A stretch of DNA of 64,000 nt from Polyangium jinanense. Lineage in GTDB: Bacteria; Myxococcota; Polyangia; Polyangiales; Polyangiaceae. Numbering within the stretch: the stretch's first letter is position 1; every line of letters starts with the position of its first letter. The notes below the pieces were generated by a model. It was not told the origin of the DNA. It saw only the letters and a list, made by a program, of their open reading frames with translations, and did not search any database. Both the position numbers and the translations under genes were made by a program. The stretch covers positions 1 to 64,000 of the forward strand of contig NZ_JAGTJJ010000028.1 in the NCBI RefSeq assembly GCF_028435365.1, given 5' to 3'. Of the stretch, positions 1-10,024 are shown piece by piece.

Positions 1-227
1 ACTGCGCGATGCGCAGTTCATCGAACAGGCCGTGGCAAGACCCACGACGACTTTGCCAGCTGAGACAGCAGCGCTGCCGTACCTCGTAGTGACGTTTTCC
101 CTGTCGACAGCGCGCATCGCGCGCTGTCGCCCCGCGTCCAGGGCTTGCCCTGGTCCGGGTCCAGGGGTGGACAACCCCTGGTCGGGGTCCGGGGTGAAAC
201 CCCGGCGCAACGCTGCGGAACACCCTC
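1..227. repeat. Dispersed palindromic intergenic repeat, copy 1
   Basis: This stretch holds no convincing gene. Its first 40 bases match 55802-55841 at about 39 of 40 positions, and 135-227 resembles 55958-56035. It is built from hairpins: arms ACTGCGC/GCGCAGT near position 1, and GACAGCGCGC/GCGCGCTGTC with an ATC loop at about 107-129. The GGGTCC/GGGGTCC-rich half contains further small stems. It lies immediately downstream of the minus-strand LysR gene and may act as a transcription end signal; that role is inferred. The 5' end is cut by the window. Confidence 0.7.
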
Positions 228-1154
228 TCAGAGCTCGCGCGCGATTCGCAAGATCTCCTCGTGCAGCCATTGGTGCGCTGGATCGTGGTCGTACGACGCA
301 TGCCACACCATTGAGATCGCGGTCTTGGGGAGCGTGATCGGGACGTCCGCCGTCGAGAGCCCCAGCGTCTCGGCCGCGGCGAGCGCCACGCTCCGGCGCA
401 GCGTCGCCACGGCGTGGAGACGGCGGAGCAAGTAGGGGACGCCCACCGCGTGCGGCGTGCTCAGGGCGATGCGCCGCTTCAACCGCTGCTTCGCCAGCGC
501 GGCGTCGATGCCGTCCTCCAGCGCCGCGCGTGACGAGATGCGGACGTGCGGGAGGTCCGCATAACGCTCCGCCGTCATGGGCGCGGACGGCTCGTGCCCG
601 CGGGGATCGAAGAGGCACAGGTACGTATCGCCCGTGCAGATCACGCGGCGCTTGTGGTGCGTGCGGCCCTCGCTGAAGACGCCGATCGCGAGGTCGAGCT
701 CGGCGGCGTCGAGCATGTCGGGGACCTCGGCCGGCACGAAGGGGCGGATCTCGATCCGGACCTTCGAGCCGAGCGCATCGAGGTGCGCGAGCAGCGGCGG
801 CAGGAGGGCGATCTCCATGTCGTCGTACACGGCGATGCGGAAATGCCGTTCGTCGCGCGCGGGATCGAAGGGTGCGCTCGCCTGCAGCGTCGCCTGGATT
901 CCGGCGAGCGCGTTGTGGACCTGCGCCGACAGCTCCTGCGCGCGTGGTGTGGGTTGCATGCCGCCCTCGGTGCGCACGAAGAGCTCGTCGCCGAAGAGGT
1001 CACGCAGGCGCGCGAGGTTGTGGCTCATGGCCGACTGGCTGAGCCCGAGGCGCGCCGCTGCCCGCGTCACGTGGCGCTCCGTCAGGAGAGCATCGAAGGC
1101 CACGAGCAGGTTGAGGTCGAGCCTCGCCAGATGCGTGTGATCGATGATCGTCAT
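228..1154 (-). CDS. LysR family transcriptional regulator
   Basis: A 308-residue LysR-type regulator, the usual family length. Residues 10-70 form the winged helix-turn-helix, with the typical run L-N-L-L-V-A-F-D-A-L, then TRAAARLGLSQSAMSHNLARL, then the FVRTEGGMQPT segment. The rest is the periplasmic-binding-protein-like effector domain. The family binds DNA as tetramers and usually controls an adjacent divergent gene. The divergent neighbour is the lipoprotein hydrolase starting at 1231, with only 76 bp between the starts, so that hydrolase is the likely target (inference). I saw no clear Shine-Dalgarno sequence, so the start rests on the family N-terminus. The effector cannot be told from sequence. 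Confidence 0.93.
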   Translation of the reverse strand: MTIIDHTHLARLDLNLLVAFDALLTERHVTRAAARLGLSQSAMSHNLARLRDLFGDELFVRTEGGMQPTPRAQELSAQVHNALAGIQATLQASAPFDPARDERHFRIAVYDDMEIALLPPLLAHLDALGSKVRIEIRPFVPAEVPDMLDAAELDLAIGVFSEGRTHHKRRVICTGDTYLCLFDPRGHEPSAPMTAERYADLPHVRISSRAALEDGIDAALAKQRLKRRIALSTPHAVGVPYLLRRLHAVATLRRSVALAAAETLGLSTADVPITLPKTAISMVWHASYDHDPAHQWLHEEILRIAREL

Positions 1155-1230
1155 GCGCCGTATCGGTTGGATTCAGCGCGGCCGTGGACCTACGTCAAGG
1201 CCTTCGACGCACGGCGAGGAGATGCTCTCG

Positions 1231-2226
1231 ATGAGGAATGCGACGGAGATGCGGCGCCCGTGGGCCGAGGCGCTCGCGTTTTTGATGGTCTCGATGGCGG
1301 CAGGCTGCGGCGAGGCGCGGCCTCCGGCGCCGAGCGTCCCGGTCGTGGCCGCGAAGGCGGAGAACGCCGTCGCCGGGGACGGGCGCTTGCCGCCTGCCAA
1401 GCAGGTCCACGTGAAGACGCCGGATGGGCTATCGATTGCGGTGCAGGAATGGGGCAATCCGAAAGGTCCCGAGGTGCTCTTCATTCACGGTCTCTCGCAA
1501 AGCCACCTCTCGTGGGCTCCGCAGATCGAGAGCAGCCTCGCGAAGGATTTCCGGCTCGTCACGTACGACCTGCGCGGCCACGGCGTATCGGACAAACCGA
1601 TCGAGACGAAGTATTACGAGGAGGCCCGACGCTGGGGGGACGAGCTCCGGGCCGTGATCGAGGGAGCGGGGCTCCGGCGGCCGGTCGTCGTGGGATGGTC
1701 GCTCGGGGGTGTGGTGATCCTCGATTACCTGCGGGCGTATGGGGACGCGGGGCTGGGCGGCATCGTGTTCGTGGACGCGGTGACGCGCTTCGATCGCGCG
1801 CTGCTCGGCGAGATGCCTCCGCTTTGGTCGGAGGACCTGTCGACGAGGCTCGGGGCCATGCGACAATTCCTTCGGGATTGCTTCGTCGTCCCGCCGCCCC
1901 CCGCGGAGTTCGAGACGATGCTCATGTACAACGCCATGGTGCCCGTCGAGGTGCAGGGCGCGGTCGGGCGTATCCCGCTCGACGGAGCGGACGAATCGCT
2001 GCGCGCGCTGTTGGTCCCGGCGCTCGTGATTCATGGAGCGGAGGATCGCCACGCCAAGGTTGCCATGGCGACACGTACGGCGTCGCTCGTTCGTGGCGCG
2101 CGGCTGTCGGTGTACGAGGGCGTGGGGCACGCGCCGTTTTACGAGGCGCGCGAGCGGTTCAATGCGGAGCTGGCTGGGTTCTTGCGGGAGGTGAATGGGG
2201 GGCGGGAGGGGGTGGGGAAGAAGTAG
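1231..2226 (+). CDS. Alpha/beta fold hydrolase, predicted lipoprotein
   Basis: A 331-residue alpha/beta hydrolase. The N-terminus has a hydrophobic stretch ending in the lipobox-like SMAAGC, so it is probably a lipoprotein outside the cytoplasm. The oxyanion motif FIHGLSQ is followed by a YDLRGHGVSDKP strand-turn, the nucleophile elbow GWSLGG (Ser near residue 156), the acid in HGAEDRH, and the catalytic His in GVGHAPF, so the triad is complete. GAGGAG at 1216-1221 gives 9-nt spacing to the ATG at 1231; upstream in-frame ATGs at 1144 and 1222 are less well placed. Substrate is unknown. It is divergent from the LysR gene and may be under its control. Confidence 0.88.
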   Translation: MRNATEMRRPWAEALAFLMVSMAAGCGEARPPAPSVPVVAAKAENAVAGDGRLPPAKQVHVKTPDGLSIAVQEWGNPKGPEVLFIHGLSQSHLSWAPQIESSLAKDFRLVTYDLRGHGVSDKPIETKYYEEARRWGDELRAVIEGAGLRRPVVVGWSLGGVVILDYLRAYGDAGLGGIVFVDAVTRFDRALLGEMPPLWSEDLSTRLGAMRQFLRDCFVVPPPPAEFETMLMYNAMVPVEVQGAVGRIPLDGADESLRALLVPALVIHGAEDRHAKVAMATRTASLVRGARLSVYEGVGHAPFYEARERFNAELAGFLREVNGGREGVGKK

Positions 2227-2232
2227 GCGGGA

Positions 2233-2937
2233 TCAGCTCTGGGCGGGCGCGGCGCTCGTCGGCTCGGGATCGAATTCCTCGTCGGACTCGCTCGCGCCCT
2301 TCCGACTCTTCTCGACGACCGGGAAGATCACGTCCTGCAGCTCGCGATTCCGGGGGAAGGCGGCGCGGACGATACCGATCACCTTGTCGACGGCGTCGTG
2401 GTGGGCGTCGCGGAGCGCGAGTTCGACCTTGAAGGCCTCGTCGTGCGCGGTGAGCGCTTCGAGGTGCGCGGCGACGGCGGCTTCCAGGGTCGAGAGGGCG
2501 GCCTTCAGCTTGGGCAACCAGGCGGCGCGGTAATCGTCGATCCCCGCGAGTTTTGCGTTTTGCAGCCGCTCGACGAGCTCCTTCAGGGGCTTGACCTGGC
2601 GTTTGCCCATGGGGATGACGACGGGGCGCAGGCCTTTCGGAAAGAGACACGCGCAGATACGACCACGCCGGCCGCCGTCCTCGATTTCCGCGGCGCGGAG
2701 GGACGAGCGGATCACGCGCTCGGCGCCGAATTCGGCGAACCGGAGCGCGGCGCGGGTCTCGACGACGGGGATACGCAGGGCGCGGCGCTTGTCTTGCTGG
2801 GCGCCGAGGGCGTCGTTGACGGTCCGGATATCGTTCGCGGCGGCGGCGGTCTCCGGGAATTGCGAGAGGCCGGCGGCGAGCTCGACGCCATACTCGAAAC
2901 GGACGGTCGACGAGACGTTGTGGCGGTACTTGCGCAT
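2233..2937 (-). CDS. Hypothetical protein (234 aa)
   Basis: I do not recognise this family. The protein is cytoplasmic by appearance, with no signal peptide or membrane segment. It is rich in Ala, Arg and charged residues, with a predicted helical second half (about 110-200) containing many Leu/Ala heptad-like runs, and ends in an acidic, Pro/Ala-rich tail. Coding character is supported by a sensible protein composition and a clean frame. It converges with the hydrolase at 2226, with 6 bp between stops. Upstream (2938-3464) is a 527-base non-coding stretch containing the 43-bp tandem array. Confidence 0.7.
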   Translation of the reverse strand: MRKYRHNVSSTVRFEYGVELAAGLSQFPETAAAANDIRTVNDALGAQQDKRRALRIPVVETRAALRFAEFGAERVIRSSLRAAEIEDGGRRGRICACLFPKGLRPVVIPMGKRQVKPLKELVERLQNAKLAGIDDYRAAWLPKLKAALSTLEAAVAAHLEALTAHDEAFKVELALRDAHHDAVDKVIGIVRAAFPRNRELQDVIFPVVEKSRKGASESDEEFDPEPTSAAPAQS

Positions 2938-3061
2938 GATGCTCTCCCTGGGCTGGAGGCCCGGTATGTGCGTGTTCGGAAAACCTGCGCGAGCGGGTGC
3001 CCGTTGAACGACAGGCGGAAGATTTCATTCGCGGAGAAGCAGGAAGACGACGCCGGCGTGG

Positions 3062-3345
3062 TCAGCGGGGGTTGATCGGCGTCAGCGGTCGCTGATCGCG
3101 ATGGACAGCGGCGGTTGATCGGCGTCAGGGGGCGCTGGTCACGATGGTCGGAGGGGGTTGACGCTCGTCAGGGGGCGCTGGTCACGATGATCAGAGGGTG
3201 TTGACGCTCGTCAGGGGGCGCGCTGGTCACGATGGCCAGCGGGGGTTGAAGCGCGTCAGGGGGCGCTGGTCACGATGGCCAGCGGGGGTTGACGCTCGTC
3301 AGGGGGCGCTGATCAGGATGGACCATGGGGGGCGACGCTCGTCGA
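3062..3345. repeat. Tandem array of a ~43-bp unit, about 6.5 copies
   Basis: The core GTTGA(C/T)...GTCAGGGGGCGCTGGTC recurs with GTTG starts at 3071, 3114, 3157, 3200, 3245 and 3288, and a degenerate seventh copy near 3331. Spacing is 43 bp, except one unit with a 2-bp insertion. Each unit contains an imperfect inverted repeat, GCTGGTCAC...GGCCAGC in the best copies. The central units are nearly identical; the outer ones diverge. The array fills most of the gap between the hypothetical gene (starts 2937, minus) and the chagasin-like gene (starts 3465, plus). The remaining bases, 2938-3061 and 3346-3464, show nothing recognisable. Confidence 0.88.
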
Positions 3346-3464
3346 GGTGGGTGATTTCGTCTGGCAGAGCGCTCCCGGTGGCTGCGCTCCGCCCCATATG
3401 GACATGGAGGGGTGGCGGCGCGGATCGATGCGCGCTCGAAGACGACGGCCCCGAGGAGGAGACC

Positions 3465-3875
3465 ATGAGGAAGCTCTACTCGTATTCGGCGATCCTTGCG
3501 CTGGTCGGCATGATGCCGGCGAGCGCGCAGGCACGCGAAATCGTCTTGTCTAACGCAGACAATGGCAAAAGGGTGACCGTGCAGTCGGGGGACGAGGTGA
3601 TCTTGCGCCTGGAATCCAACGCCTCCACGGGTTACTCGTGGCACATGGTCCTCTCGCCGACCTCCATCATGAAGCTGACCCAGCACCGGTACGTCCCGGG
3701 TCGTTGCCCGGGGGGCGCCGTGGGTTGCCCGGGCATCGAGGAATTCCACTTCGTTCCCGCGGTCTCTGCGAGCCACGAACTGGGCGAGTGGCTGCGAATG
3801 CTCTATCTGAGGCCGTTCGACCCCGGGGTCGCGGGAGCCACGCTCTGGCAGGTCGATGTCACCCTGAGGCGCTGA
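3465..3875 (+). CDS. Chagasin-family (I42) protease inhibitor, secreted
   Basis: A 136-residue protein with a signal peptide ending near PASAQA, followed by a chagasin/I42 domain. Known members inhibit papain-like cysteine proteases by inserting three loops. The first loop motif is visible as NASTGYSW (family N-P-T-T-G-Y), and the last as LRPFD (family R-P-W). The Gly-rich middle loop is present but carries extra Cys/Pro residues (GRCPGGAVGCPG). GAGGAGGA at 3453-3460 precedes the ATG at 3465. The gene converges with the S41 protease gene and shares its last 17 bases with it. Trp is replaced by Phe in the last loop, so inhibitory strength is uncertain. Confidence 0.85.
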   Translation: MRKLYSYSAILALVGMMPASAQAREIVLSNADNGKRVTVQSGDEVILRLESNASTGYSWHMVLSPTSIMKLTQHRYVPGRCPGGAVGCPGIEEFHFVPAVSASHELGEWLRMLYLRPFDPGVAGATLWQVDVTLRR

Positions 3876-5133
3876 AACGAGTCGTCCCCCTCGCGGACTC
3901 CCGCTGGGACGGCGCCGCGAGAATCTCGAGCGCGCGCGAAAGGATCGCATCCTCGCCCGGCCCGTCATGCCCGACGAGATCGACACGCTCCGGCGGGAGC
4001 CAGCGATGCCGCGGGGTGCCGTCGATGTGGAAGAGCCGCTCGACCGGGATCGCAAAACGAATCCCACTTTGGTTCAGGGTGGACGACGTGATGGCGCCCT
4101 TGAGCCCCGCCATGGGCGTGCCGACGACCACGCCCCGGCGCATGGCATCGACCCCGATGGCCATTCCCTCGCCCATGCTCCCCGTCCAGTGATCGACGAG
4201 CACGGCGGGCGGTTTTTCGTACGTGAAAGGGCCACGCGGCAGCACATACTGGACCCACACCCGGCTCCGCCCCTGCCAGCCGACGCCCGGCAATTCGTGC
4301 TTCTGGTAGGGCAGGGGCTCCCGCACGAAGCGCCCGAGCAGCGCCTCGGCAATGGCCGTGTTGCCGCCGCTCGGGGTGTCGCGCAAGTCCAGCACGAGCG
4401 CGCGGCAATCGGCGAGCTCGGCGAGCGCGGCGTCGAACGCAGGGACCAGCGCGTCGTCGCCGAGGGAATTGTGAATCCGGAGATAACCGACGCCGCCCGC
4501 GAGCCGGCGATGCTCGAGCGGTCCGTTGCCGGACGGGACCTCGGGGGCGGCGAGGTCGATATCGCGCGGACCCTGGGCGGTCACGATACGAAGCCGGCGT
4601 TTTTCGTCGTGGCGTCCCGAAAGGAGGCTACGCAGCGCCCAGGCATGCGCCGTGGGGTCGGCGCTCGACATCCCGAGCCGCTCCGCAATGGCCTGCGCGA
4701 CGGGGACGCCGCCAATCGCAAGGACCTCCTGGCCCGCCCGCAGGCCCGCCCGCGCCGCGGCGCTGCCCGGCCGGACCTGCGTGACGATCGCGCGCGCGCC
4801 ATCGAGCTCGGCCCACAGATCCGCGCCGCTCGGCACGAGGCGAAACGAATGCTTCGTATTGGTGCCGAGATGCGCGTGGGCGTCGTGCAGCTCGTCGAGC
4901 ACGACCTCGAAGAGGGCGACCTGTTCCGCTTTGCTGTGGACACCGTCCGCTCGCGCGGCATACCGGCGGCGCACGGCGTCCCAGTCGATCGACTGCTCCC
5001 CGAAGTAGCCGTACTTCTCGCCGATCTCCGCCAATAGCTGGTCGACATCCGCCGCGACGCCACGCGGCGCCGAGGCGCAACCTGAAAGCGTCGTGAGGAG
5101 GGCCATGGCGAACGTGGCAGCAAAGACGCGCAT
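3859..5133 (-). CDS. S41 family peptidase with PDZ domain, lipoprotein
   Basis: A 424-residue predicted lipoprotein; the signal peptide ends at the lipobox LSGC. A helical N-terminal part (about 25-100) is followed by a PDZ domain (about 110-200, with GSAAARAGLRAGQEVLAIGG) and the S41/CtpA-like protease core. The core strand VLDLRDTPSGGN and the nucleophile region HWTGSMGEG, with Ser between Gly and Met, are both visible. The family cleaves proteins in the periplasm, often near C-termini. The start was chosen at the ATG opening the signal peptide; the open frame continues upstream without protein-like sequence. It overlaps the chagasin gene tail to tail by 17 bp and is divergent from the large kinase gene at 5315. 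Confidence 0.9.
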   Translation of the reverse strand: MRVFAATFAMALLTTLSGCASAPRGVAADVDQLLAEIGEKYGYFGEQSIDWDAVRRRYAARADGVHSKAEQVALFEVVLDELHDAHAHLGTNTKHSFRLVPSGADLWAELDGARAIVTQVRPGSAAARAGLRAGQEVLAIGGVPVAQAIAERLGMSSADPTAHAWALRSLLSGRHDEKRRLRIVTAQGPRDIDLAAPEVPSGNGPLEHRRLAGGVGYLRIHNSLGDDALVPAFDAALAELADCRALVLDLRDTPSGGNTAIAEALLGRFVREPLPYQKHELPGVGWQGRSRVWVQYVLPRGPFTYEKPPAVLVDHWTGSMGEGMAIGVDAMRRGVVVGTPMAGLKGAITSSTLNQSGIRFAIPVERLFHIDGTPRHRWLPPERVDLVGHDGPGEDAILSRALEILAAPSQRESARGTTRFSASG

Positions 5134-5314
5134 GCCGAGGCCAACTAGCCGAGCGTCCGTTCTCGTGCAACCGGGCGCGGGGGAAACCTCGGGGGGAGAG
5201 CACGGTTTCGCGGCACAGCCGAGGAAAGCGCTGGTCGATCCCTGGTTCGCCCTCCCTCGTGGCCTTACGCTCCATGTCCGGATCCGGGAGCGGCGCGCGC
5301 CGCGTCGAGACTGC

Positions 5315-8300
5315 ATGAAGAAACGCGACCGACCACAGGAATGGTCGCCCGCGGCTCGTGGCACGGTTCCCTTGCTGCAGCTGGTGGCGCCGCCCGCCAA
5401 ACCCATCCTGCGGCACACGCCCCCAAAACCCGTCGGCGTCGGCGCCGCCATCAAGCATTACGAGCTCATCCGCGAGCTCGGTCGGGGCGGGATGGGGACG
5501 GTGTTCCTGGCCCGCGATACGAAGCTCGGCCGCCTGGTCGCCATCAAGCTCCTCCACAGATACACTGGAGAAACGGCCGAGCGCTTTCTGGCCGAGGCGC
5601 GGGCCACGGCTCGCTGCAAGCACGAGAATATCGTGGTCATCCACGAGGTGGACGAGTTCTGCGGATATCCGTACATGGTGCTCGAATACATCGAAGGCCG
5701 CACGCTGCGCGCCTTCATGGCCGAGCACGAGGGCCCCGGACCGATGTCGCCGATCCAGGCCATCGAGCTCGTGATCCCCGTGGTGCGCGCGCTGGTCCGC
5801 GCGCACCAGTTCGGGATCGTGCATCGGGACCTCAAGCCGGAAAACATCCTCCTCGACGACGCGGGGCCGATCAAGGTGCTCGATTTCGGCATTGCGAAGC
5901 AGGTCGAAGCCAAGGCCATCTCGACGATCACGGACGCGCACACGCTCACCGAGGGCGATCGAGAGTCCCGAGAAAAGGTGATCCTCGGGACGCCCCCGTA
6001 CATGTCGCCCGAGCAATTGCTGGGCGGGGACATCGATCCTCGCACGGACATCTGGGCCGTGGGTATCATCCTCTACGAGCTGCTCACGGGGGCGCACCCG
6101 CTCGATCCATTCTCGTTTGCGCGGCTCTCGGAGGTCGTGGACCTCGATGTCCCCATGCCCAGCATGGCCGAGAAGCGCCCGGACGTGGGTCCACTCGGCA
6201 CCATTGTCGACCGCTGCCTGAAGAAGCGCAGGGCCGAGCGCATCGGCTCGGCCAAAGAGCTCCTCGCCGAGCTCGAAGCGCTCTTGCCGGGCCGGAAGGG
6301 GCTCTCGCTGGGCGAGGACGAGAGCCCGTTCGCTGGCCTCGCCGCGTTTCAGGAGGCGGATGCGGCGCGTTTTTTCGGCCGCGATCGCGAGATCGCCGCC
6401 GTGACGAGGTGGCTGCGCAACCAGCCGTTGCTCGGCGTGGCCGGCCCCTCCGGGGCGGGCAAATCGTCCTTCGTGCGGGCGGGCGTGATCCCTGCATTGA
6501 AGCGCTCGGGCGACGGCTGGGAAGCATTCATCGTGCGCCCGGGTCGCGAGCCATTGTCCTCGCTCGTGGATGTGCTCGTGCAGGTGGCCGAGACGGCGGG
6601 CTCGGCCGAGAACATCGATCACGACGGGCTCGTCGCCACCTTGCGCGCGCAGCCGGGGTATCTGGGCGCTCGGTTGCGCGCGCGCTGTCGGCGTGGGGGA
6701 CCCAGGCACCGGATCCTGCTTTTCGTCGATCAATTCGAGGAGCTCTATACGCTCGGCGTCGACCCCGAGGTGCGGGCCGTGTTCGTCGCCTGTCTTTCGG
6801 GCGCGGCCGACGACGCCTCGTCACCTCTGCGCGTCCTGCTCGCCATTCGCTCGGATTTCCTCGATCGCATGGCCGACGAGCGCCATTTCATGGTCGACGT
6901 GACCCGCGGGCTCTGGTTTTTGCCACCCATGGAGCGCGAGGGGTTGCGCGAAGCGTTGACCCGGCCCATCGAGGCCTCCGGTCATCGATTCCAGACCGAG
7001 GAAATGGTCGAGCATGTGCTCCACACGCTGGAGAGCACGCGGAGCCCCTTGCCGCTCTTGCAATTCACGGCCGCGAAGCTCTGGGAGGCGCGGGATCGCG
7101 AGCGCCGGGTCTTGACGCAGGAGGGATACGAAAAGATCGGCGGCGTCGCCGGCGCCTTGTCCGCCCACGCGGATGCCGTGCTCGCGGCCATGTCATTGCA
7201 CGAGCAGCGGCTTGCGCGCGCTGTCTTGCTCCGCCTGGTGACGCCCGAGCGCACGCGCGCCGTGGTGAGCCTGGACGAGCTCTGCGAGCTTGCCCAGGAC
7301 GGCGAGGGGAGCGCCCGCGAAGCAATCGCGCGCGTGGTTCAGCACCTGGCCGGCGCGCGGCTCTTGCTCATCGAGACAGGGGGCGAGCGCCAGGGAACCA
7401 CTGTAGAGCTGGTCCACGAATCCTTGATCGACCGATGGGCGAAGCTCGGGCAATGGCTCGCCGAGAGCGAGCACGACGCGGAATTTTTGGCCCGATTACG
7501 CACCGCTGCACAGCAATGGGAGGCGAGTGGCCAAGCTGAAGGCCTGCTCTGGCGGGATCGCGCAGCCGAGGACGCCCGGCAATGGCGCGAGCGCCGTCGT
7601 GCCGAAGGGGGCAACAATTGGAATGATGGGCTCGGTAAGCGCGAAGTTCGCTTTCTCTTGGCTGTCGTGGCCTTCGCCGAGCGCGCACGGCGGCTGCGCC
7701 TGCGGATCGCCATAGGCGTCATCACCACGCTCAGCGCGGTCGCGCTCATGGTGTCGTATCTGGCGGTCCGCGCCGACCAGGAAGCGGCTCGTGCGCAAGC
7801 CGAAGCCCGAGATGCGCGCAACGCCACCCGCATGGCCACGGCTCGTGAGCTGCAAGCCGACCCTACGACCGTGCTCACGATTTTGCGCGAAATCGAGCCG
7901 CCAGGCGTGCCGCGAGGGTGGTCCATGCTCGCGCGCTCGGCCTTGCACAGCGGGGTCGCTCGCGCGGTGCTGACCCATCCGGATTGGGTCACGTGTGCGA
8001 GCTATAGCCCCGACGGCAAGCGCATCGTTACCGCGTCTTTGGACAAGACGGTGCGGGTGTGGAATGCCGACGGCACCGGCGAGCCTCTCGTGCTTCGTGG
8101 TCACGAGGATACGGTCCAATCGGTGGCGTGGAGTCCCGACGGCAGGCGCATTGTCAGCGCGTCCTGGGACAAAACTGCGCGTGTGTGGAATGCAGATGGG
8201 ACAGGCGAGCCTCTCGTGCTTCGTGGTCACGAGCGCCGGATCTATTCGGCGGCGTGGAGCCCCGACGGCAAACGCATCGTCACCGCGTCCATGGACGGGA

Positions 8301-9913
8301 CGGCGCGCGTGTGGAGCGCCGATGACATGAGGGAGCTTTGGGTGTTCCGTGATCACAAGAAGGGGATCCATTCAGCGGCGTGGAGCCCCGATGGCAAGCG
8401 TGTCGTCACCGCATCCCTGGACAATACCGCGCGCGTGTGGAATGCCAATGGCGGGGGTGAGCCCGTGGTGCTTCATGGTCATGCGTCCTGGGTCCATTCG
8501 GCGGCGTGGAGCCCCGATGGCAAGCGCATCGTCACCGCGTCACAGGACAAGACCGCGCGGGTATGGAATGCCGATGGCACGGGCGAGCCCCTCGTGCTTC
8601 GTGGTCACGAAGATCGAGTTTATTCAGCGGCGTGGAGCCCCGACGGCAAGCGCATTCTCACCGCGTCATGGGATAAAACTGCGCGTGTGTGGAATGTTGA
8701 TGGCACGGGTGAGCCCATGGTCCTTCGTGGTCACGGGTTGATGGTCCTTTCGGCGGCGTGGAGCCCCGACGGCAAGCACATCGTCACCGCGTCGTGGGAC
8801 AAGACCGCGCGCGTATGGGACGCCGAGGATACGGGTGGGACGTTTTCGCTTCATGGTCACGAGGATGGGGTTTTTTCCGCGGCGTGGAGCCCTGACGGTC
8901 AGCGCATTGTCACCGCGTCCTTGGATAAAACCGCACGGGTCTGGAATGCTCATGACATGAGTGAGCTCCTGGTCTTTCGTGGTCATGAGGATCGCGTCTT
9001 TTCGGGAGCATGGAGCTCCGACGGCAAGCGCATCGTCACTGCATCCGGAGACATGACCGCGCGGGTATGGAGTGCGGATGGTACGAGCGCGCCCCTCGTG
9101 CTTCGTGGCCACGAGGACATGGTCGTGTGCGCGGCGTGGAGCCCGGACGGCAAGCGCATTGTGACCACGTCGTACGACAAGACCGCGCGGGTGTGGAATA
9201 CCGACGGCACGGGCGAGCCGTTGGTCCTTCGTGATCATGACGATGTCATCTATTCGGCCGCGTGGAGCCCGGACGGCAATCGCATCGTCACCGCGTCATC
9301 GGATAGGACGACGCGGGTGTGGAATGCCACTGGCATGGGCGAGCCGCTCGTGCTTCGTGGTCATGAGGCTCAGGTCTTATCCGCGGCGTGGAGCCCGGAC
9401 GGCAAGCGCATCGTCACCGCGTCGTGGGACAAGACCGTGCGGGTATGGAACGCCGATGGCACGGGCGAGCCGCTCGTGCTTCGTGGTCATGAGGATGGAG
9501 TCTTGTGCGCGGCATGGAGCCCAGACGGCAAGCGCATTGTCACTGCGTCGAATGATAAGACCGTGCGCGTGTGGAACGCGGATGGCACGGGTGAGCCCCT
9601 GGTCCTACGCAGCTCCGATTTCGCAGTCAGCTCCGCGGCGTGGAGCCCCGACGGCAAGCGTATTGTCACCGCGTCCGACGACAAGACCGCGCGCATCTGG
9701 ACCGACCTCGAGCCCCTCCGCGGCATCGATGACCCGAAGCTGTGGACCGCGACGACCTACTGCATGCCCATCGAGCGCAGGAGAGAGCTCTTGCGCGTGT
9801 CCGAAGCCACGGCCCGCGCGCACCAGGAGGCGTGCCTGCGCCGCGTCGAAGCGGCCCGCGCGGCTGCCCCCGACGGGTCCTTGCCCATCGGGCTCCGGCC
9901 GGAGAAGCCATAA
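5315..9913 (+). CDS. Ser/Thr protein kinase - NTPase - WD40 repeat fusion protein
   Basis: A 1532-residue signalling protein. Residues ~48-310 are a Hanks-type kinase with all core motifs: GRGGMGTVF loop, AIKLL lysine, [14 protein letters not shown] and [10 protein letters not shown]. Residues ~345-780 are a STAND-type NTPase module, with Walker [10 protein letters not shown] and Walker B-like [10 protein letters not shown] membrane-spanning segment (~795-819) would put the C-terminal part outside the cytoplasm. Residues ~883-1466 hold fourteen 42-residue WD40 repeats, enough for two seven-bladed propellers. Such proteins are typical of myxobacteria; ligands are unknown. The start is the ATG before KKRDR; no good ribosome site is seen and the frame is open upstream to 5093. 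Confidence 0.92.
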   Translation: MKKRDRPQEWSPAARGTVPLLQLVAPPAKPILRHTPPKPVGVGAAIKHYELIRELGRGGMGTVFLARDTKLGRLVAIKLLHRYTGETAERFLAEARATARCKHENIVVIHEVDEFCGYPYMVLEYIEGRTLRAFMAEHEGPGPMSPIQAIELVIPVVRALVRAHQFGIVHRDLKPENILLDDAGPIKVLDFGIAKQVEAKAISTITDAHTLTEGDRESREKVILGTPPYMSPEQLLGGDIDPRTDIWAVGIILYELLTGAHPLDPFSFARLSEVVDLDVPMPSMAEKRPDVGPLGTIVDRCLKKRRAERIGSAKELLAELEALLPGRKGLSLGEDESPFAGLAAFQEADAARFFGRDREIAAVTRWLRNQPLLGVAGPSGAGKSSFVRAGVIPALKRSGDGWEAFIVRPGREPLSSLVDVLVQVAETAGSAENIDHDGLVATLRAQPGYLGARLRARCRRGGPRHRILLFVDQFEELYTLGVDPEVRAVFVACLSGAADDASSPLRVLLAIRSDFLDRMADERHFMVDVTRGLWFLPPMEREGLREALTRPIEASGHRFQTEEMVEHVLHTLESTRSPLPLLQFTAAKLWEARDRERRVLTQEGYEKIGGVAGALSAHADAVLAAMSLHEQRLARAVLLRLVTPERTRAVVSLDELCELAQDGEGSAREAIARVVQHLAGARLLLIETGGERQGTTVELVHESLIDRWAKLGQWLAESEHDAEFLARLRTAAQQWEASGQAEGLLWRDRAAEDARQWRERRRAEGGNNWNDGLGKREVRFLLAVVAFAERARRLRLRIAIGVITTLSAVALMVSYLAVRADQEAARAQAEARDARNATRMATARELQADPTTVLTILREIEPPGVPRGWSMLARSALHSGVARAVLTHPDWVTCASYSPDGKRIVTASLDKTVRVWNADGTGEPLVLRGHEDTVQSVAWSPDGRRIVSASWDKTARVWNADGTGEPLVLRGHERRIYSAAWSPDGKRIVTASMDGTARVWSADDMRELWVFRDHKKGIHSAAWSPDGKRVVTASLDNTARVWNANGGGEPVVLHGHASWVHSAAWSPDGKRIVTASQDKTARVWNADGTGEPLVLRGHEDRVYSAAWSPDGKRILTASWDKTARVWNVDGTGEPMVLRGHGLMVLSAAWSPDGKHIVTASWDKTARVWDAEDTGGTFSLHGHEDGVFSAAWSPDGQRIVTASLDKTARVWNAHDMSELLVFRGHEDRVFSGAWSSDGKRIVTASGDMTARVWSADGTSAPLVLRGHEDMVVCAAWSPDGKRIVTTSYDKTARVWNTDGTGEPLVLRDHDDVIYSAAWSPDGNRIVTASSDRTTRVWNATGMGEPLVLRGHEAQVLSAAWSPDGKRIVTASWDKTVRVWNADGTGEPLVLRGHEDGVLCAAWSPDGKRIVTASNDKTVRVWNADGTGEPLVLRSSDFAVSSAAWSPDGKRIVTASDDKTARIWTDLEPLRGIDDPKLWTATTYCMPIERRRELLRVSEATARAHQEACLRRVEAARAAAPDGSLPIGLRPEKP
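7966..9712 (+). repeat. Fourteen tandem 126-bp WD40-coding repeats
   Basis: Within the kinase gene, a 126-bp unit is repeated fourteen times without length change, each encoding H-x4[13 protein letters not shown] then [12 protein letters not shown]. Most units differ only in the first six residues after His, in the residue after T-A-S, and in the segment before the next His. Nucleotide identity between units looks very high, implying recent duplication or gene conversion. The first repeat begins without the initial His and the last lacks the usual outer strand. Confidence 0.92.
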
Positions 9914-10024
9914 CATATCGTCCCCCAAGGCCCGAGGCGCCGGAACCCGATTTGCACGTCCATGTCGCGCATGCGACCCTCCCAAGGCCGCGAGATGATG
10001 ACCCCGCGGTGCTTCGGTGAAACC

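Noticed and set aside
546..2432. A 628-residue plus-strand open frame across the LysR and hydrolase genes
   Set aside because: It is a shadow frame in GC-rich DNA: Arg/Gly/Ala-rich, no domains, and it covers two well-supported genes in other frames.
3062..3345. Possible CRISPR array
   Set aside because: The whole 43-bp unit is repeated; there are no unique spacers between short repeats and no cas genes nearby.
4628..6733. A 701-residue minus-strand open frame opposite the kinase gene
   Set aside because: It lies mostly antisense to the Hanks kinase/NTPase coding region; its composition is that of a codon shadow.
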